64,000 nucleotides of DNA from Pseudoalteromonas aurantia 208 (GCF_014858725.1 NZ_AQGV01000012.1:2108001-2172000), one strand, 5' to 3'. Positions 1-9,655 are shown, counted from the first letter of the stretch. The notes: generated by a model from the letters alone, not told the origin. Program-made: numbers and translations.

Positions 1-2
1 GT

Positions 3-170
3 CCTGCCGATGGTGGTGAAGGTTTTAACGCAGAACGTGATGACATTGATAAAGTGGCTATGCATCCCGGTGTTGTTGGCAATGATGACGGACTAAGCTC
101 TTCCGTACTGACTTCTGCCCATAAATTTGACAACCCACTCATGGCCGTCACTATAACAAGAGTTAAATAA
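3..170 (+). CDS. C-terminal fragment, possible spondin-domain-like secreted protein
   Basis: The gene enters from the left edge, and only its last 55 codons are present, ending in TAA. The fragment contains HPGVVG, then a run of Asp/Gly and Ser, and ends with NPLMAVTITRVK. An HPG followed by an acidic loop and a closing DNP-x-A-x-I-T-R strand resembles the end of bacterial spondin_N-type secreted proteins, but this is recognition from a short tail only. It sits 39 bp upstream of the two-component pair on the same strand, so it may be co-transcribed with it or be its target. Confidence 0.5.
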   Translation, partial: PADGGEGFNAERDDIDKVAMHPGVVGNDDGLSSSVLTSAHKFDNPLMAVTITRVK

Positions 171-209
171 CGCCTATGCGCAGAGTGTGGGCGGTAATAA
201 GGCCACATT

Positions 210-932
210 ATGCAACAACAGGTATTGATTGTAGAAGACGACCAAGACATTGCGCGTCTTCTACAAGTTCATTTAACTGAATTATCGTTGGGCGTCGACC
301 ATGTGTTTGATGGGGAAAGCGCCATGGATAAGCTGCAACAAGAAAACTACGCTATTGTATTGTTAGATATCATGCTCCCAGGAGTTGATGGATTAACACT
401 GTGTCGGGAGATCAAAACATCAAGTCCACACATTAGCGTTGTTTTATTAACGTCAAAAAGCAGTGAAATGGATAGAATTATTGGGCTAGAAATGGGTGCT
501 GATGATTATATTTGTAAACCATTTAGTTACCGAGAATTCCAAGCCCGGGTAAAAGCGCAGCTGCGCCATGTTCGGCTATTACAGGCAAAAGAGCAGCAAA
601 GCACACAACCGGAGCAAGCACGTTTGCAACTCGGTCTACTGGGTATTGATACAATTTGTCATGAAGCAAGTTTAAGTGAACAGGCACTTGATCTAACTGC
701 AACCGAATTTGAGTTATTACACTTTTTCGCTGCTCACCCAAATCAAGTTTTTTCTCGAACACAATTGCTTGAATCGGTCTGGGGCTATCAACACTCTGGT
801 TATGAGCATACGGTTAATTCTCATATTAACCGATTACGCAGTAAGCTCGAAAAATACGGCGGTGAAGGAGTCATTGAAAGCGTCTGGGGCGTAGGCTACA
901 AGCTTAACGCGAAGCAACTAACACAGGCATAA
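210..932 (+). CDS. OmpR-family response regulator
   Basis: A 240-residue receiver plus winged-helix DNA-binding protein. The receiver shows the acidic pocket VEDD (residues 8-11), the phospho-acceptor Asp53 in LLDIMLPG, the switch Thr81, and Lys103 in CKPF. The C-terminal half carries the OmpR-type signature with LTATEFELL and a final VWGVGYKL beta-hairpin. An AAGG about 8 nt upstream of ATG supports the start. The stop lies 3 bp before the next ATG, so it forms a tight operon with the kinase that follows. The target genes are unknown; the secreted-protein gene just upstream is a candidate. Confidence 0.93.
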   Translation: MQQQVLIVEDDQDIARLLQVHLTELSLGVDHVFDGESAMDKLQQENYAIVLLDIMLPGVDGLTLCREIKTSSPHISVVLLTSKSSEMDRIIGLEMGADDYICKPFSYREFQARVKAQLRHVRLLQAKEQQSTQPEQARLQLGLLGIDTICHEASLSEQALDLTATEFELLHFFAAHPNQVFSRTQLLESVWGYQHSGYEHTVNSHINRLRSKLEKYGGEGVIESVWGVGYKLNAKQLTQA

Positions 933-935
933 GTC

Positions 936-2414
936 ATGAAACTGTCTTTATACCACAAGCTCGCCATGTCATTGGCTGGTATTTTCATTTTAATCGCTTC
1001 GTTGTTTATTTGGTGGACCCAAGCATTATCACAAGTATCTCGCGCTCAAGCTGAGCAACAGTTACATATGGGTTTAGCGGAGCATCTCGTTGGAGATAAC
1101 CCTTTACTTCAACAAGGGGTATATGACTACAAAGCCCTTGAGAATTTATTTCATACTTTAATGATCCTCGGGCCGTCATTTGAGTTTTATTTTGTTGACC
1201 CAAGTGGCAAACTCTTAACTTATTCAGCAAAACCTGGGGAAGTTAAACGTCAACACATTGACCTTGTACCCTTAGTACAATTGATAGAACGTCCAGAACA
1301 ATTACCCGTGTATGGCGATGATCCTCGCAATTTATCCGGAGAAAAAATATTTTCTGTTGCTCCTGTGTACAACGGTGAGACTCTACAAGGCTATTTATAT
1401 GTCATAATTGGCTCCAAACTTTATGACTCGATTGTCAGTAACATAAAAAGTAATGACCAACTCGTTATTGGTTTAAGTTGGTTGGGTTTAGCCCTCGGGT
1501 TTTTATTAACCGCCCTGCTGTTACTCTTCAAATATTTAACGCGGCCTGTTGCAGCACTGACAGAACATATACAACAACTCGAGCATGCACAATTTGATAT
1601 CACTAAAATTACGTTATTAGATTGGAATAAAGCACATAGTAACGAAGTACATCAACTTGGTGAAAGCGTCAATAACATGGTAAAAACCATTGATACACAA
1701 GTAAAGCAACTTGCTGAACTTGACGACCAACGTCGCCAATTGCTAGCGCATTTGTCACATGATTTACGTACTCCTCTTGCGTCACTACAAGGATACTTAG
1801 AAATTATTTCGCTCAAGAAACATGAACCAGAGCAGCAAAAATTACATCTTGATATCGCGCTCAAAAATTGCGAACAACTGAAATCTCTCATTGACCAAAT
1901 TTTTGAACTGGCCCATTTAGAATCAGGTCACGCGAATGTGCAGTTTGAAGTATTCAACTTGGGCGAACTGTTATATGACGTAATGGCCAAGTTTGCAATT
2001 CGAGCTGAGAAAATGGGGATCTCTTTAACCATATCACCAGCTGTTTGCGATATAAAAGCCTACTCGGATATTGGGAAATTGGAACGGGTGCTCACGAACC
2101 TCATTGAAAATGCATTGCGTCACACGCAAGAACATGGCGCGATAGAAATAGCGATAAATCAGCATGGAGAAAACCTCACCTTGTCAGTAAAAGATACGGG
2201 AGTCGGTATTTCCGCAAAAGAGTTACCCTATATTTTTGAGGCGCGCTACCGAGCAAGTAATGCCAAAGGGTGTAAGAAATCACACGCAGGACTCGGGTTG
2301 GCTATTACAGAACGTCTAATTCAATTACTAAAAACCGAGATCCGAGTACAAAGTAAGGTGGGCGTAGGAACTGAATTTAGTTTTCAACTACGAGAAGCTG
2401 AGTCATATAGTTGA
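936..2414 (+). CDS. Membrane sensor histidine kinase partner of the upstream regulator
   Basis: A 492-residue kinase. It has an N-terminal membrane segment (about residues 9-28), a periplasmic sensor of roughly 150 residues, a second membrane segment (about 180-200) and a HAMP linker. The HisKA H-box HLSHDLRTPL carries the phospho-acceptor His275. The HATPase domain has an N-box (NLIENALRH), a G1 box (DTGVGI) and a G2 box (AGLGLAI). The gene begins 3 bp after the response regulator stop. The sensor domain resembles no ligand family I can name, so the signal is unknown. Confidence 0.92.
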   Translation: MKLSLYHKLAMSLAGIFILIASLFIWWTQALSQVSRAQAEQQLHMGLAEHLVGDNPLLQQGVYDYKALENLFHTLMILGPSFEFYFVDPSGKLLTYSAKPGEVKRQHIDLVPLVQLIERPEQLPVYGDDPRNLSGEKIFSVAPVYNGETLQGYLYVIIGSKLYDSIVSNIKSNDQLVIGLSWLGLALGFLLTALLLLFKYLTRPVAALTEHIQQLEHAQFDITKITLLDWNKAHSNEVHQLGESVNNMVKTIDTQVKQLAELDDQRRQLLAHLSHDLRTPLASLQGYLEIISLKKHEPEQQKLHLDIALKNCEQLKSLIDQIFELAHLESGHANVQFEVFNLGELLYDVMAKFAIRAEKMGISLTISPAVCDIKAYSDIGKLERVLTNLIENALRHTQEHGAIEIAINQHGENLTLSVKDTGVGISAKELPYIFEARYRASNAKGCKKSHAGLGLAITERLIQLLKTEIRVQSKVGVGTEFSFQLREAESYS

Positions 2415-2438
2415 GCAAGTAAAACGAATGCTTGCTCA
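2412..2438 (+). terminator. Possible weak stem-loop after the kinase
   Basis: Eight-base perfect inverted repeat (tgagcaag / cttgctca) that includes the TGA stop of the kinase gene, with an 11-nt loop. No real T-tract follows, so terminator activity is doubtful. Confidence 0.3.
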
Positions 2439-2875
2439 TTCACTTATTTAACCTCAGCTCTGGATAAGCGAATTTGCCCAATAAAGCTATTTTTCTCACT
2501 CTCGGCGTTGCTTTCATTTGTAATAGCCCGCTATTACCACATAAAAGCGCCTTGATATTGAAAAAATATCATCATTGGATTGTACGTAGTTTTTTTACAA
2601 AACATTTTCTATTCCAAAACCCTTATCCAAACCTGAGGTTATTTACCAAATACATAAATGCGAAATAGTAATCACAGCTCAGTTTATACGAAGCCGTAAC
2701 ACTTTGCAGATGCTATAAATACTGAATACTTTTAAATTAACGACACTGTCGTTGTCCACTTTAGCTGGTATTTATGATGTCTTGACTCCAAATAAAGCGC
2801 CCCATGGAAAATGATCATAGATATAGCTGATATTCATCACATCGCTATGTGCTGCGTAACTAACCACGCCGAGTA
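2439..2875. other. Intergenic gap between convergent operons
   Basis: No convincing gene. A minus-strand open frame of about 30 codons ends at 2772 and reads plausibly as peptide, but it has no ribosome binding site I trust. It could be the eroded tail of a lost gene. Confidence 0.4.
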
Positions 2876-3568
2876 CTACACACCTTGTGCTTCAAATTTA
2901 TAACCAGCACCATAAATTGAATGAATAAACTCATGCTCTGGCGCTATATCATGTAGTTTTTTGCGGATCTTTTTGATATGGCTATCAATGGTTCTATCAC
3001 TCACTATACGATCATCATCGTAAATGTGATCCATTAGTTTATCTCGGCTATATATCCGCCCCGGATGCGCTTGCATTGACTTCAAAAGTAAGTATTCAAC
3101 ATGCGTTAAGCTAATACTATTTGATAAAAATGATGCAAAGAACGTGTTGTCATCCAATTTGAGTTTTTTCTCAGCATCGTGCTTTTCACCATTACTATTA
3201 AGCGCCATTCTGCGCAGTACAGCTTTAACTCGCGCGACAACTTCTCTTGGGCTATATGGCTTGCATACATAGTCGTCGGCGCCAATCTCTAAGCCCAATA
3301 AACGGTCAATCTCTTCTACTTTAGCCGTAGTCATAATTACAGGTACATTCGACTTAGCACGTATTATTTTACATATCTCTATTCCATCCACATTAGGTAG
3401 CATGATATCTAATAAAATAAGATGTGGGTCAAAGTGGTTGAATGCGTGCTCAGCGTCAGCACCATCAACAACAATATGCGTTTCATATTCCGCTTTAGTC
3501 AAATACTTACTGAGGATATCAGCAAGCTTGGGTTCATCTTCTACAATCAATATGCGTGGCTTATCCAA
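2876..3568 (-). CDS. BaeR-like OmpR-family response regulator
   Basis: 230 residues: receiver with acidic EDE pocket, phospho-acceptor Asp54 (LLDIMLPN) and Lys103 (CKPY), followed by a winged helix ending in SIYGAGYKFEA. The overall look is close to BaeR. The only start in register is TTG, preceded by GGA about 9 nt upstream, so translation may be weak or coupled to the kinase, whose stop is 17 bp upstream. It is the last gene of a minus-strand run of peroxidase, kinase and regulator. In Enterobacteria BaeR controls envelope-stress and efflux genes; here the neighbour suggests a redox or metal-related regulon, which is inference. Confidence 0.9.
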   Translation of the reverse strand: MDKPRILIVEDEPKLADILSKYLTKAEYETHIVVDGADAEHAFNHFDPHLILLDIMLPNVDGIEICKIIRAKSNVPVIMTTAKVEEIDRLLGLEIGADDYVCKPYSPREVVARVKAVLRRMALNSNGEKHDAEKKLKLDDNTFFASFLSNSISLTHVEYLLLKSMQAHPGRIYSRDKLMDHIYDDDRIVSDRTIDSHIKKIRKKLHDIAPEHEFIHSIYGAGYKFEAQGV

Positions 3569-3585
3569 AAGTCGCTATCCGTTTT

Positions 3586-5115
3586 TTAATGAGTAAACTC
3601 TATTATAATAGCGAGCCCACCCAAATCACTCAAGTCGGCTTCAATTGTGCCGTGATGGGCTTCGACAATACTGGTACAGATAGCAAGCCCCAACCCGGAT
3701 CCCCCTGTTTGCCGAGTCCTTGCACTATCTACTCGATAAAGACGGTCAAATAGCATTGGTAGTTGATCACGTTCAACACTGGGGGAGCTATCTTGCCAGA
3801 CGACTTGGGTTGTTTTCTCATTTTGCGTAACGTTTACCGTGAGCCGCCCTTTTACTTTTTCGGACGTATCAGTGTAACGTATGGTGTTTTGTAGGAGGTT
3901 ATCAAACAATTGACTCATTCTTTGTGGATCACAATGTAACGTTAGGGCCTCATTGCACGTTATTTTCACATCAAATAAACTCAGCGACGCATTGCGCTTA
4001 TCAATGCACCGATTGAGTACACCCGCTAGCGTACAAGGCAGCATATTATATGTCAGCGCGCCCCGGTCTGATAGTGAGAGTTGATGTAAATCGTCTACCA
4101 GATTCGTGAGGCGCTCTATTTCTTCATACAAAGAGCTTAATTGGATTTCATCAGTATCAATCACCCCATCTATCATGCCTTCAAGTTCAGCACGAATAAC
4201 GGCAATTGGGGTGCGTAACTCATGGGAGATATCCGCAATCCATTGCTGCCTAGCTGTTTGGTTTTTCGCCAAAGTATCTGCCAACTTATTCATATCACGC
4301 GCTAATAAACCGAGTTCATCTTGGCGGTCAAGCTGCACCTTATGCGCATAGTCCCCCCCAGCAAGGCGTCGAGCATTACGACGTAAGCGAATAATAGGCT
4401 GCACTAAATATTTACTAAATGGAATTGCCAAAATCACAGTTATTAACAATGCCAACAGTGCAATATGCATAAATTGCTGTTCTTGCTGTTTAGAAAAAAT
4501 AGCATCGAATCGGGAGGTAACCACCGAGCCATTTTCAATTCCTAAGTACCCGATCAATTCTCCTTGCCCAGCAGTTTCTATATTGTCGTCCCCAAAGTAC
4601 ATGGGGAGCCACAATGCCGCTGGGCCCATGTCGGCTTTACCTAACAATAATTGACCATCAACACCTTTAAATAACAACCGATTGGCCCCTCCCTTGTGCG
4701 GGGGTCGACGCTCTGGTCGTTTATCGCCTTTCGGCGGTCTATGTCGAACATCTTGTTCCCCTTTTTTATATCCTCGCTCTGGTCCAGCACCTTTTTTATG
4801 CCCGCTGCCACGAGGCGGAGGTCCTTTTCCTCGATGCGGTGGTTCCGCGCTTTTTCCGTTCGCCGTTCTATATAACTTTATCACCTCCCCCATTTCAGGG
4901 GAGCGATGCTTAACCCAAGAAAATCCATTGTGTGCTTTATACGTTGTCACCATTTTAACAATGACAGGCTGCATTTTATCTCGCGCATTGCTTTGCACAT
5001 ACTGAGCAAAGCTTTTCTCAAAAGCGAGCTGGTTAGCAATGTAAATAGCCATCACTAACGCCGAATTAGCGATCAAGATCATGAATAATAATTTGACACG
5101 TATCGTCACTTTCAT
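3586..5115 (-). CDS. BaeS-like sensor kinase with a Lys/Arg/His/Gly/Pro-rich periplasmic insert
   Basis: 509 residues. First membrane segment about 8-28, second about 215-236, then HAMP (LARDMNKLADTLAK), HisKA with phospho-acceptor His298 in ISHELRTPI, and HATPase with a GSGLGL box. The periplasmic domain contains a low-complexity segment at residues ~88-143, built from Pro, His, Gly, Lys and Arg (for example PPHRGKGPPPRG). Such a segment is not part of ordinary BaeS sensors as I know them, and the protein is about 40 residues longer than Escherichia coli BaeS. The segment could bind metal or polyanions. The gene begins 11 bp after the peroxidase stop, so co-transcription is likely. Confidence 0.88.
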   Translation of the reverse strand: MKVTIRVKLLFMILIANSALVMAIYIANQLAFEKSFAQYVQSNARDKMQPVIVKMVTTYKAHNGFSWVKHRSPEMGEVIKLYRTANGKSAEPPHRGKGPPPRGSGHKKGAGPERGYKKGEQDVRHRPPKGDKRPERRPPHKGGANRLLFKGVDGQLLLGKADMGPAALWLPMYFGDDNIETAGQGELIGYLGIENGSVVTSRFDAIFSKQQEQQFMHIALLALLITVILAIPFSKYLVQPIIRLRRNARRLAGGDYAHKVQLDRQDELGLLARDMNKLADTLAKNQTARQQWIADISHELRTPIAVIRAELEGMIDGVIDTDEIQLSSLYEEIERLTNLVDDLHQLSLSDRGALTYNMLPCTLAGVLNRCIDKRNASLSLFDVKITCNEALTLHCDPQRMSQLFDNLLQNTIRYTDTSEKVKGRLTVNVTQNEKTTQVVWQDSSPSVERDQLPMLFDRLYRVDSARTRQTGGSGLGLAICTSIVEAHHGTIEADLSDLGGLAIIIEFTH

Positions 5116-5126
5116 TGGGTAGAACT

Positions 5127-6644
5127 CTATCCTTTATGGCGGTTAAGTACATTTAAGCGTAAATTGTCAGGATCAACCGTCCGTCTATTTGGGATCCACT
5201 TTTGCAAACAACGACTATCTTTTGTGCAATTGTCTGTTAATGCGTGCAAAAATGCTACTAAGTCTTTTTGTTGAGCCATATCTAATGGGGCAGCAACAAA
5301 AGGCGAGCTTTGCAATAATGTGAGCGCTAACTGGCTGTTTTCTCTTGCTTGATTATTTAATACATCACAATTTTCATTTAAGGAGAATTGCTTGAGACCA
5401 CACGCACCGCCACGCTGAAAGAATGCTTCAATCGCCTTAGCTGGATCAACATAATGCGATACAACTTGTGCTAACGTATCATACACCCCTGCATGCCCAT
5501 ACGGGGCCGTTAAACCGACATTTAATAAGCTCGGTACGCGAAAAGCAAATTGATTTTGTGGTTGAGCATCAAGTAACGCTCTGCCTAAATCGGCACCATT
5601 AACATCTTTACCTATGCCATATTGTGGGAAGGCCAAATTAAAGAAGCCGTCATTGCTAAAGCGCTCTCCGCTATGGCAATTCACACATCCAGCCCCCCCC
5701 TCTGCGGCTTGTGTAAAGAATAGCTTTGCCCCCCGTTTCTGCGCCGGATTAAGCGCTCTTTTATCCCCCTTAACATAGCGACTCCAATCACTATCCACCA
5801 GCACGAATGATGCTTGATATTGACCTAGTGCGAAATCAATACTATCAAATGTGATCAATGACTCAGCACTTTGTTCACTGTCAAATGCGAATCGAAATGC
5901 TGCAAGCCAATCATTCGTTGCAAGGCCTCCTTCCTCTGAGCCATAATCGCCAATACGCTGAGCGATATGACTACGAATCTCTTCTGTCGTACTCGCATCG
6001 GAAAATGCAGCTCCTCGCATTTCTTGTGTTGATGTTACAGGAAAGCGAGATAACGCCTCAACAAGCGTAGACCCCGCATTTTCATCTGCTATCCCGAACC
6101 CAGAATCTGGGGTGCTGATAAAGGTGCGTACATTACCATCTTCCTCTCGCGTCACCTGTTCAACTCGGCCATCCCAAAATAAGGCTTTCTTTGCTAAACC
6201 AACATTAAAAATCGTTGGCGAATTACGAGGTATATCAATTTCATTATTAACGGCTTGTCGTCTTGGTCCTATAATGTCTGCATCAATGGCATTGACACCT
6301 ATCGATAAGCTCAACCTATCCCCGCCTCCCAATTTTGGGTGATGACAAGTCGCGCATGCAACACTCTTTTCACCGCCAAGTGCTTTACTAAAAAATAGCT
6401 GCATCCCCAATTGTGGTATTGGATCACTGATGTTTGGCGCGGTATCTTGGCCCTCCACATCACCTGTTAAGCCTAATTGCGATATCAACGCACGCAACTG
6501 TGCATCTAATTGTGCTGTATTTTTTTTCGGCACTGACTTGGTCGGTGGTTTTTTACGGTCTGACAATTGTATTGTGGCACTGGCATTACCAAAAAATAAA
6601 CTCAACGCGATGATTGAGCCTGTCAAATAGGTTTGCTTGCTCAT
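5127..6644 (-). CDS. Di-haem cytochrome c peroxidase / MauG-type protein
   Basis: 505 residues from the chosen ATG at 6644, which has GGGAG 7 nt upstream; an in-frame upstream codon at 6701 lacks this and would spoil the signal peptide. A Sec signal (about residues 1-23, ending ASA) leads to a periplasmic protein with two CXXCH haem sites: CATCH at 97-101 and CVNCH at 320-324. The spacing and the AxCHHPxLGG context match the CCP/MauG family. Members reduce peroxide or oxidise protein side chains. It is first in a minus-strand series with a BaeSR-like pair (11-bp gap), which suggests the sensor responds to periplasmic redox state. The precise substrate is unknown. Confidence 0.9.
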   Translation of the reverse strand: MSKQTYLTGSIIALSLFFGNASATIQLSDRKKPPTKSVPKKNTAQLDAQLRALISQLGLTGDVEGQDTAPNISDPIPQLGMQLFFSKALGGEKSVACATCHHPKLGGGDRLSLSIGVNAIDADIIGPRRQAVNNEIDIPRNSPTIFNVGLAKKALFWDGRVEQVTREEDGNVRTFISTPDSGFGIADENAGSTLVEALSRFPVTSTQEMRGAAFSDASTTEEIRSHIAQRIGDYGSEEGGLATNDWLAAFRFAFDSEQSAESLITFDSIDFALGQYQASFVLVDSDWSRYVKGDKRALNPAQKRGAKLFFTQAAEGGAGCVNCHSGERFSNDGFFNLAFPQYGIGKDVNGADLGRALLDAQPQNQFAFRVPSLLNVGLTAPYGHAGVYDTLAQVVSHYVDPAKAIEAFFQRGGACGLKQFSLNENCDVLNNQARENSQLALTLLQSSPFVAAPLDMAQQKDLVAFLHALTDNCTKDSRCLQKWIPNRRTVDPDNLRLNVLNRHKG

Positions 6645-6770
6645 GGTGACTCCCACATATTCTCTACTTCGGAGACTCAACTGTTGCAACACAAAGTGCA
6701 AACAATGTGAAAGTACATAATTAATCGAGGTTAAGTATTATTCGCTAACAAGATGGTGGTGGCGCACTGA

Positions 6771-7622
6771 TTAATCACATCGTTGGCGATATTTTTCTTT
6801 ATTTTTCTTGCCAATTCGGTACAAAGTGCCCCGCACTGAACGCCTGAACCGACTCGATAAATAGCCAAGCGTAGCAAGTAAGCCACTCATTTTTGGCATT
6901 GCTATTTCATATCGCTTTGACATGCTTAGCTGTACAATAGCAGCTGCTACCTGTGTCGCACTACTCATAGGCTGTGAATACACAATATCTTCTACTTGAT
7001 CCATCTCCTGCATGATAAAACCAGTATCAATAGGACCAGGTGAAACCACTGCCACATTTATATTGTGATCGGCAAGTTCATCATGCAATGCATAGGAAAA
7101 AGCACGCAATCCAGCCTTTGTTGCGCTATAAGTAGCCGCTCCTTGTAACGGAGTCATACCAGCCAGCGAGCCAACATTGACTATTGCGCAAGGCGCTTGA
7201 TTATTCCGGTGCATATATGGCAACACTAACGCTGAAAGATATAAGGGTGCACGTAGGTTTACATCAATCATGGCAGATATGTCTTGCGCGCGACGAGTAA
7301 TAAACTCTCCCCGTACGTGAAGCCCTGCATTGTTAACTAAAACATCAATACTCGCTTGCGAAAAAGCATCGATTGTTTGTGACACAGCCCAATCACACTC
7401 TTCCAAATTCGCCATATCAGCGACAATCAGTACAGTACGACACTGTGTATACTCACGCAGCTCTTCTTGCAATCGCTCAAGTGGGTCGAGATTACGCGCG
7501 ACTAACGCTAAATTGACCCCTTGCGAATAGGTGCTGGCAAATGCATGAGCACATGCAGCGCCCACCCCTTTTGATGCCCCAGTGATCAGTATCGTTTTAT
7601 TCTTAACACTGTTGATTTCCAT
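6771..7622 (-). CDS. Short-chain dehydrogenase/reductase
   Basis: 283 residues of classical SDR fold: cofactor loop TGASKGVG (14-21), NNAG (97-100), catalytic Ser152 (NVGSLAG) and the YSATK pair Tyr165/Lys169. PGPIDTG follows, as usual. A C-terminal basic tail (KKNKEKYRQ) of unknown role ends the protein. AGGA lies upstream of the ATG. The substrate cannot be told from sequence. It is divergent from a LysR regulator about 330 bp away, which may control it. Confidence 0.9.
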   Translation of the reverse strand: MEINSVKNKTILITGASKGVGAACAHAFASTYSQGVNLALVARNLDPLERLQEELREYTQCRTVLIVADMANLEECDWAVSQTIDAFSQASIDVLVNNAGLHVRGEFITRRAQDISAMIDVNLRAPLYLSALVLPYMHRNNQAPCAIVNVGSLAGMTPLQGAATYSATKAGLRAFSYALHDELADHNINVAVVSPGPIDTGFIMQEMDQVEDIVYSQPMSSATQVAAAIVQLSMSKRYEIAMPKMSGLLATLGYLSSRFRRSVRGTLYRIGKKNKEKYRQRCD

Positions 7623-7716
7623 AGTTCATTGTCCTTTTTGGGAATAAGTATGACTATAAAGCGCAAACTCATTGCAAACAACCAAACGACACCAAAGCAA
7701 ACCTAGTAACATAATA

Positions 7717-7857
7717 CTATTTTAATTTACTCATATATTCGCATGGTAGCTTTTCAGCGATCATTTTAATCACTTTCGCAATCCAACATGTCTCTTCTTT
7801 CATTTCAGAACTAAATGAAATACCATTATTTTCAATAACCTTACTATATTTATGCAT
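7717..7857 (-). CDS. Small hypothetical protein, 46 residues
   Basis: A minus-strand open frame in the gap between the SDR and the LysR gene. It starts at ATG 7857 with AGGTGG 5 nt upstream and ends in TAG. The product begins MHKYSKVIENNGISF and contains two Cys residues and an amphipathic stretch (AKVIKMIAEKL). I recognise no family. The ribosome binding site and normal amino-acid mix support it, but it could be chance. Confidence 0.4.
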   Translation of the reverse strand: MHKYSKVIENNGISFSSEMKEETCWIAKVIKMIAEKLPCEYMSKLK

Positions 7858-7956
7858 CTTACCCACCTAAGAGGCTCTGTGTTTAAAACACCAGTATGGC
7901 TAGAATACAAATAAGACGCGAACGATCATTTTTAACAGTAACTATAAGAAAAACTT

Positions 7957-8844
7957 ATGTTTAGTGAATTAACTCATTTAACTGCGCTACGCTGCGTTGA
8001 GGCTGCCGCCCGTCATCACAGCTATAGTAAAGCTGCGTTAGAGCTCAACGTAACACAAGCGGCCATTAGCCAACAGATTCGATTACTAGAACAAAACTTT
8101 GGTTGTAAGTTATTTTTCCGAAAAGGCAAGTCTATGCAACCGACTGCACAGGGGGAAAAACTTGCGATGGCATTAAATAATGGATTTGGCACAATTACCC
8201 ATGGCATTCGTAGCATTCAAAGTGAGCCTATTCCTGGCTGTATTACGGTTACAACCACCCAGTCATTTGCTTCAATGCTACTCATGCCTAATTTGTGGAA
8301 ATTCTCAGTCGACCACCCTAACATCATTGTTAGGGTTATTGTGTCTACAGACGTAGAAGATATCAAACATGGTCATGTTGATATCGCTATTCGTTATGGG
8401 CAATCAACATACCCTGAATTAGAACAAACCACTTTATTTAGTGATGAAACGGTCGTATTATGCTCACCAAAACTGGCCCAAGAATTTGATTTTTCTAGCA
8501 TTGAAAACATTAAAAAATGCTGGTTAGTCAATTATACAAAAAACGATTACTGGGCTAATTGGTTTGCCACCGCAGGGCTCACGCATACTGACAATCATAA
8601 TCAATGGCTAGAAGTCAGCAATATGGATATTGCATTAAGCGCCGTTATGGCCGGCCATGGCGCATGCTTAGGTTCAGCCCGTCAAGCTAAGCATTTTATT
8701 GACCAAGGACTGCTAGTGGCGCCGTTTGATATCCGCGCCAAACCAGAGATACGCTATACCTGCTTACATGACCCATCATCGCCTCGTATACAGCGTATCC
8801 TTATATTTAAAAATTGGTTGGTTTCATTAATACAAAATACTTAA
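7957..8844 (+). CDS. LysR-family regulator, GcvA-like
   Basis: 295 residues. The N-terminal winged helix-turn-helix (about 5-65) has ALRCVEAAARHHSYSKAALEL then VTQAAISQQI, typical of GcvA/AmpR-type members. The rest is a periplasmic-binding-like effector domain. It is transcribed away from the small ORF and SDR, the usual layout for a LysR protein and its target. The effector is unknown. No strong ribosome binding site precedes the ATG. Confidence 0.9.
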   Translation: MFSELTHLTALRCVEAAARHHSYSKAALELNVTQAAISQQIRLLEQNFGCKLFFRKGKSMQPTAQGEKLAMALNNGFGTITHGIRSIQSEPIPGCITVTTTQSFASMLLMPNLWKFSVDHPNIIVRVIVSTDVEDIKHGHVDIAIRYGQSTYPELEQTTLFSDETVVLCSPKLAQEFDFSSIENIKKCWLVNYTKNDYWANWFATAGLTHTDNHNQWLEVSNMDIALSAVMAGHGACLGSARQAKHFIDQGLLVAPFDIRAKPEIRYTCLHDPSSPRIQRILIFKNWLVSLIQNT

Positions 8845-8932
8845 GTGTACATAGCTTGGTTAGTTGCACACCCGTTTACATTCCGCGAGCACAATCGTAT
8901 TTTTAGGAACATTTACTAAGAGACACCAATAA

Positions 8933-9382
8933 ATGAAGATCAAATCCCTCGTATTTGCCCGCGCTCTACTGCTGTTTTGCGCATTCACAGCAACCGTTAC
9001 TGCAGTTGCACATATGTCATGCATTGTGCTGGGTGAGCAATGTTATCGAGCCCAGTTAGCGCCGAACATAATTATTGACTCCGCACTACAAGGAACATAC
9101 TTTGCACCATTGGCAACGCTGTTTATTTCCAGTTTATTTTTGTTATGTGCGTTGTATGCCCTCAGTGCTGCCAAGCTGATCCCTCATATCCCTTTAACAC
9201 GCTTTGCTATATTTACTATTAGCAGTTTATGCATCGTGCGTGGTGGGGCAACATTGCCTTTGCTAATCTTACAACCCGCATTAGCAAGTATTTTTGCGGT
9301 TATTGCAGGCATGCTCTGGTTCCTATGTGGTCTATTTTATATCTGGGGTTATAGGTTAGTCATATCAGAAGGTAAGTCATAA
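8933..9382 (+). CDS. Hypothetical four-helix membrane protein
   Basis: 149 residues with four predicted hydrophobic segments (about 8-28, 58-80, 90-110, 118-140). Three Cys residues lie in the first extracytoplasmic loop (HMSCIVLGEQCYR region). AGAGA precedes the ATG at a workable distance. I do not recognise the family. It stands 88 bp after the LysR gene on the same strand and could be co-transcribed. Confidence 0.65.
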   Translation: MKIKSLVFARALLLFCAFTATVTAVAHMSCIVLGEQCYRAQLAPNIIIDSALQGTYFAPLATLFISSLFLLCALYALSAAKLIPHIPLTRFAIFTISSLCIVRGGATLPLLILQPALASIFAVIAGMLWFLCGLFYIWGYRLVISEGKS

Positions 9383-9430
9383 CCCATAGGACGCATAAAC
9401 AAGTAACCCGCATAGTTTAGCGATAGTTTT

Positions 9431-9655
9431 TTACTGATCACTATCTGTTTGCTTTTTCCGCTGTTCCTGCTTTGCTTTTGCAACATTTTTAAATACCGTT
9501 GGAGGTATCGGAAACAATGAAATCAATGGCATGAACGCGATAAAAAGGTATGCCCCTTTAGGCATACCTTTAGCCCATTTAACCAACCTTATGAATATAT
9601 AAATAATCAGGGGAATCATAGTCACATAAACAAATAGCCAAATAAATAACGTCAT
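9431..9655 (-). CDS. Small hypothetical membrane protein
   Basis: 74 residues from ATG 9655, chosen because AGGAAG sits 6 nt upstream; an in-frame start 21 bp further out has no such site. Two hydrophobic segments (about 2-22 and 34-53) are followed by a basic, Gln-rich cytoplasmic tail (KQEQRKKQTDSDQ). The family is unknown to me. It is convergent with the preceding gene. Confidence 0.6.
   Translation of the reverse strand: MTLFIWLFVYVTMIPLIIYIFIRLVKWAKGMPKGAYLFIAFMPLISLFPIPPTVFKNVAKAKQEQRKKQTDSDQ

Noticed and set aside
2474..2668. 64-codon plus-strand frame between convergent operons
   Set aside because: No ribosome binding site and a composition typical of translated noncoding A/T-rich DNA.
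4682..5005. 107-codon plus-strand frame opposite the kinase insert
   Set aside because: It is antisense to the basic Pro/Gly-rich segment of the kinase; its composition is a by-product of those codons.
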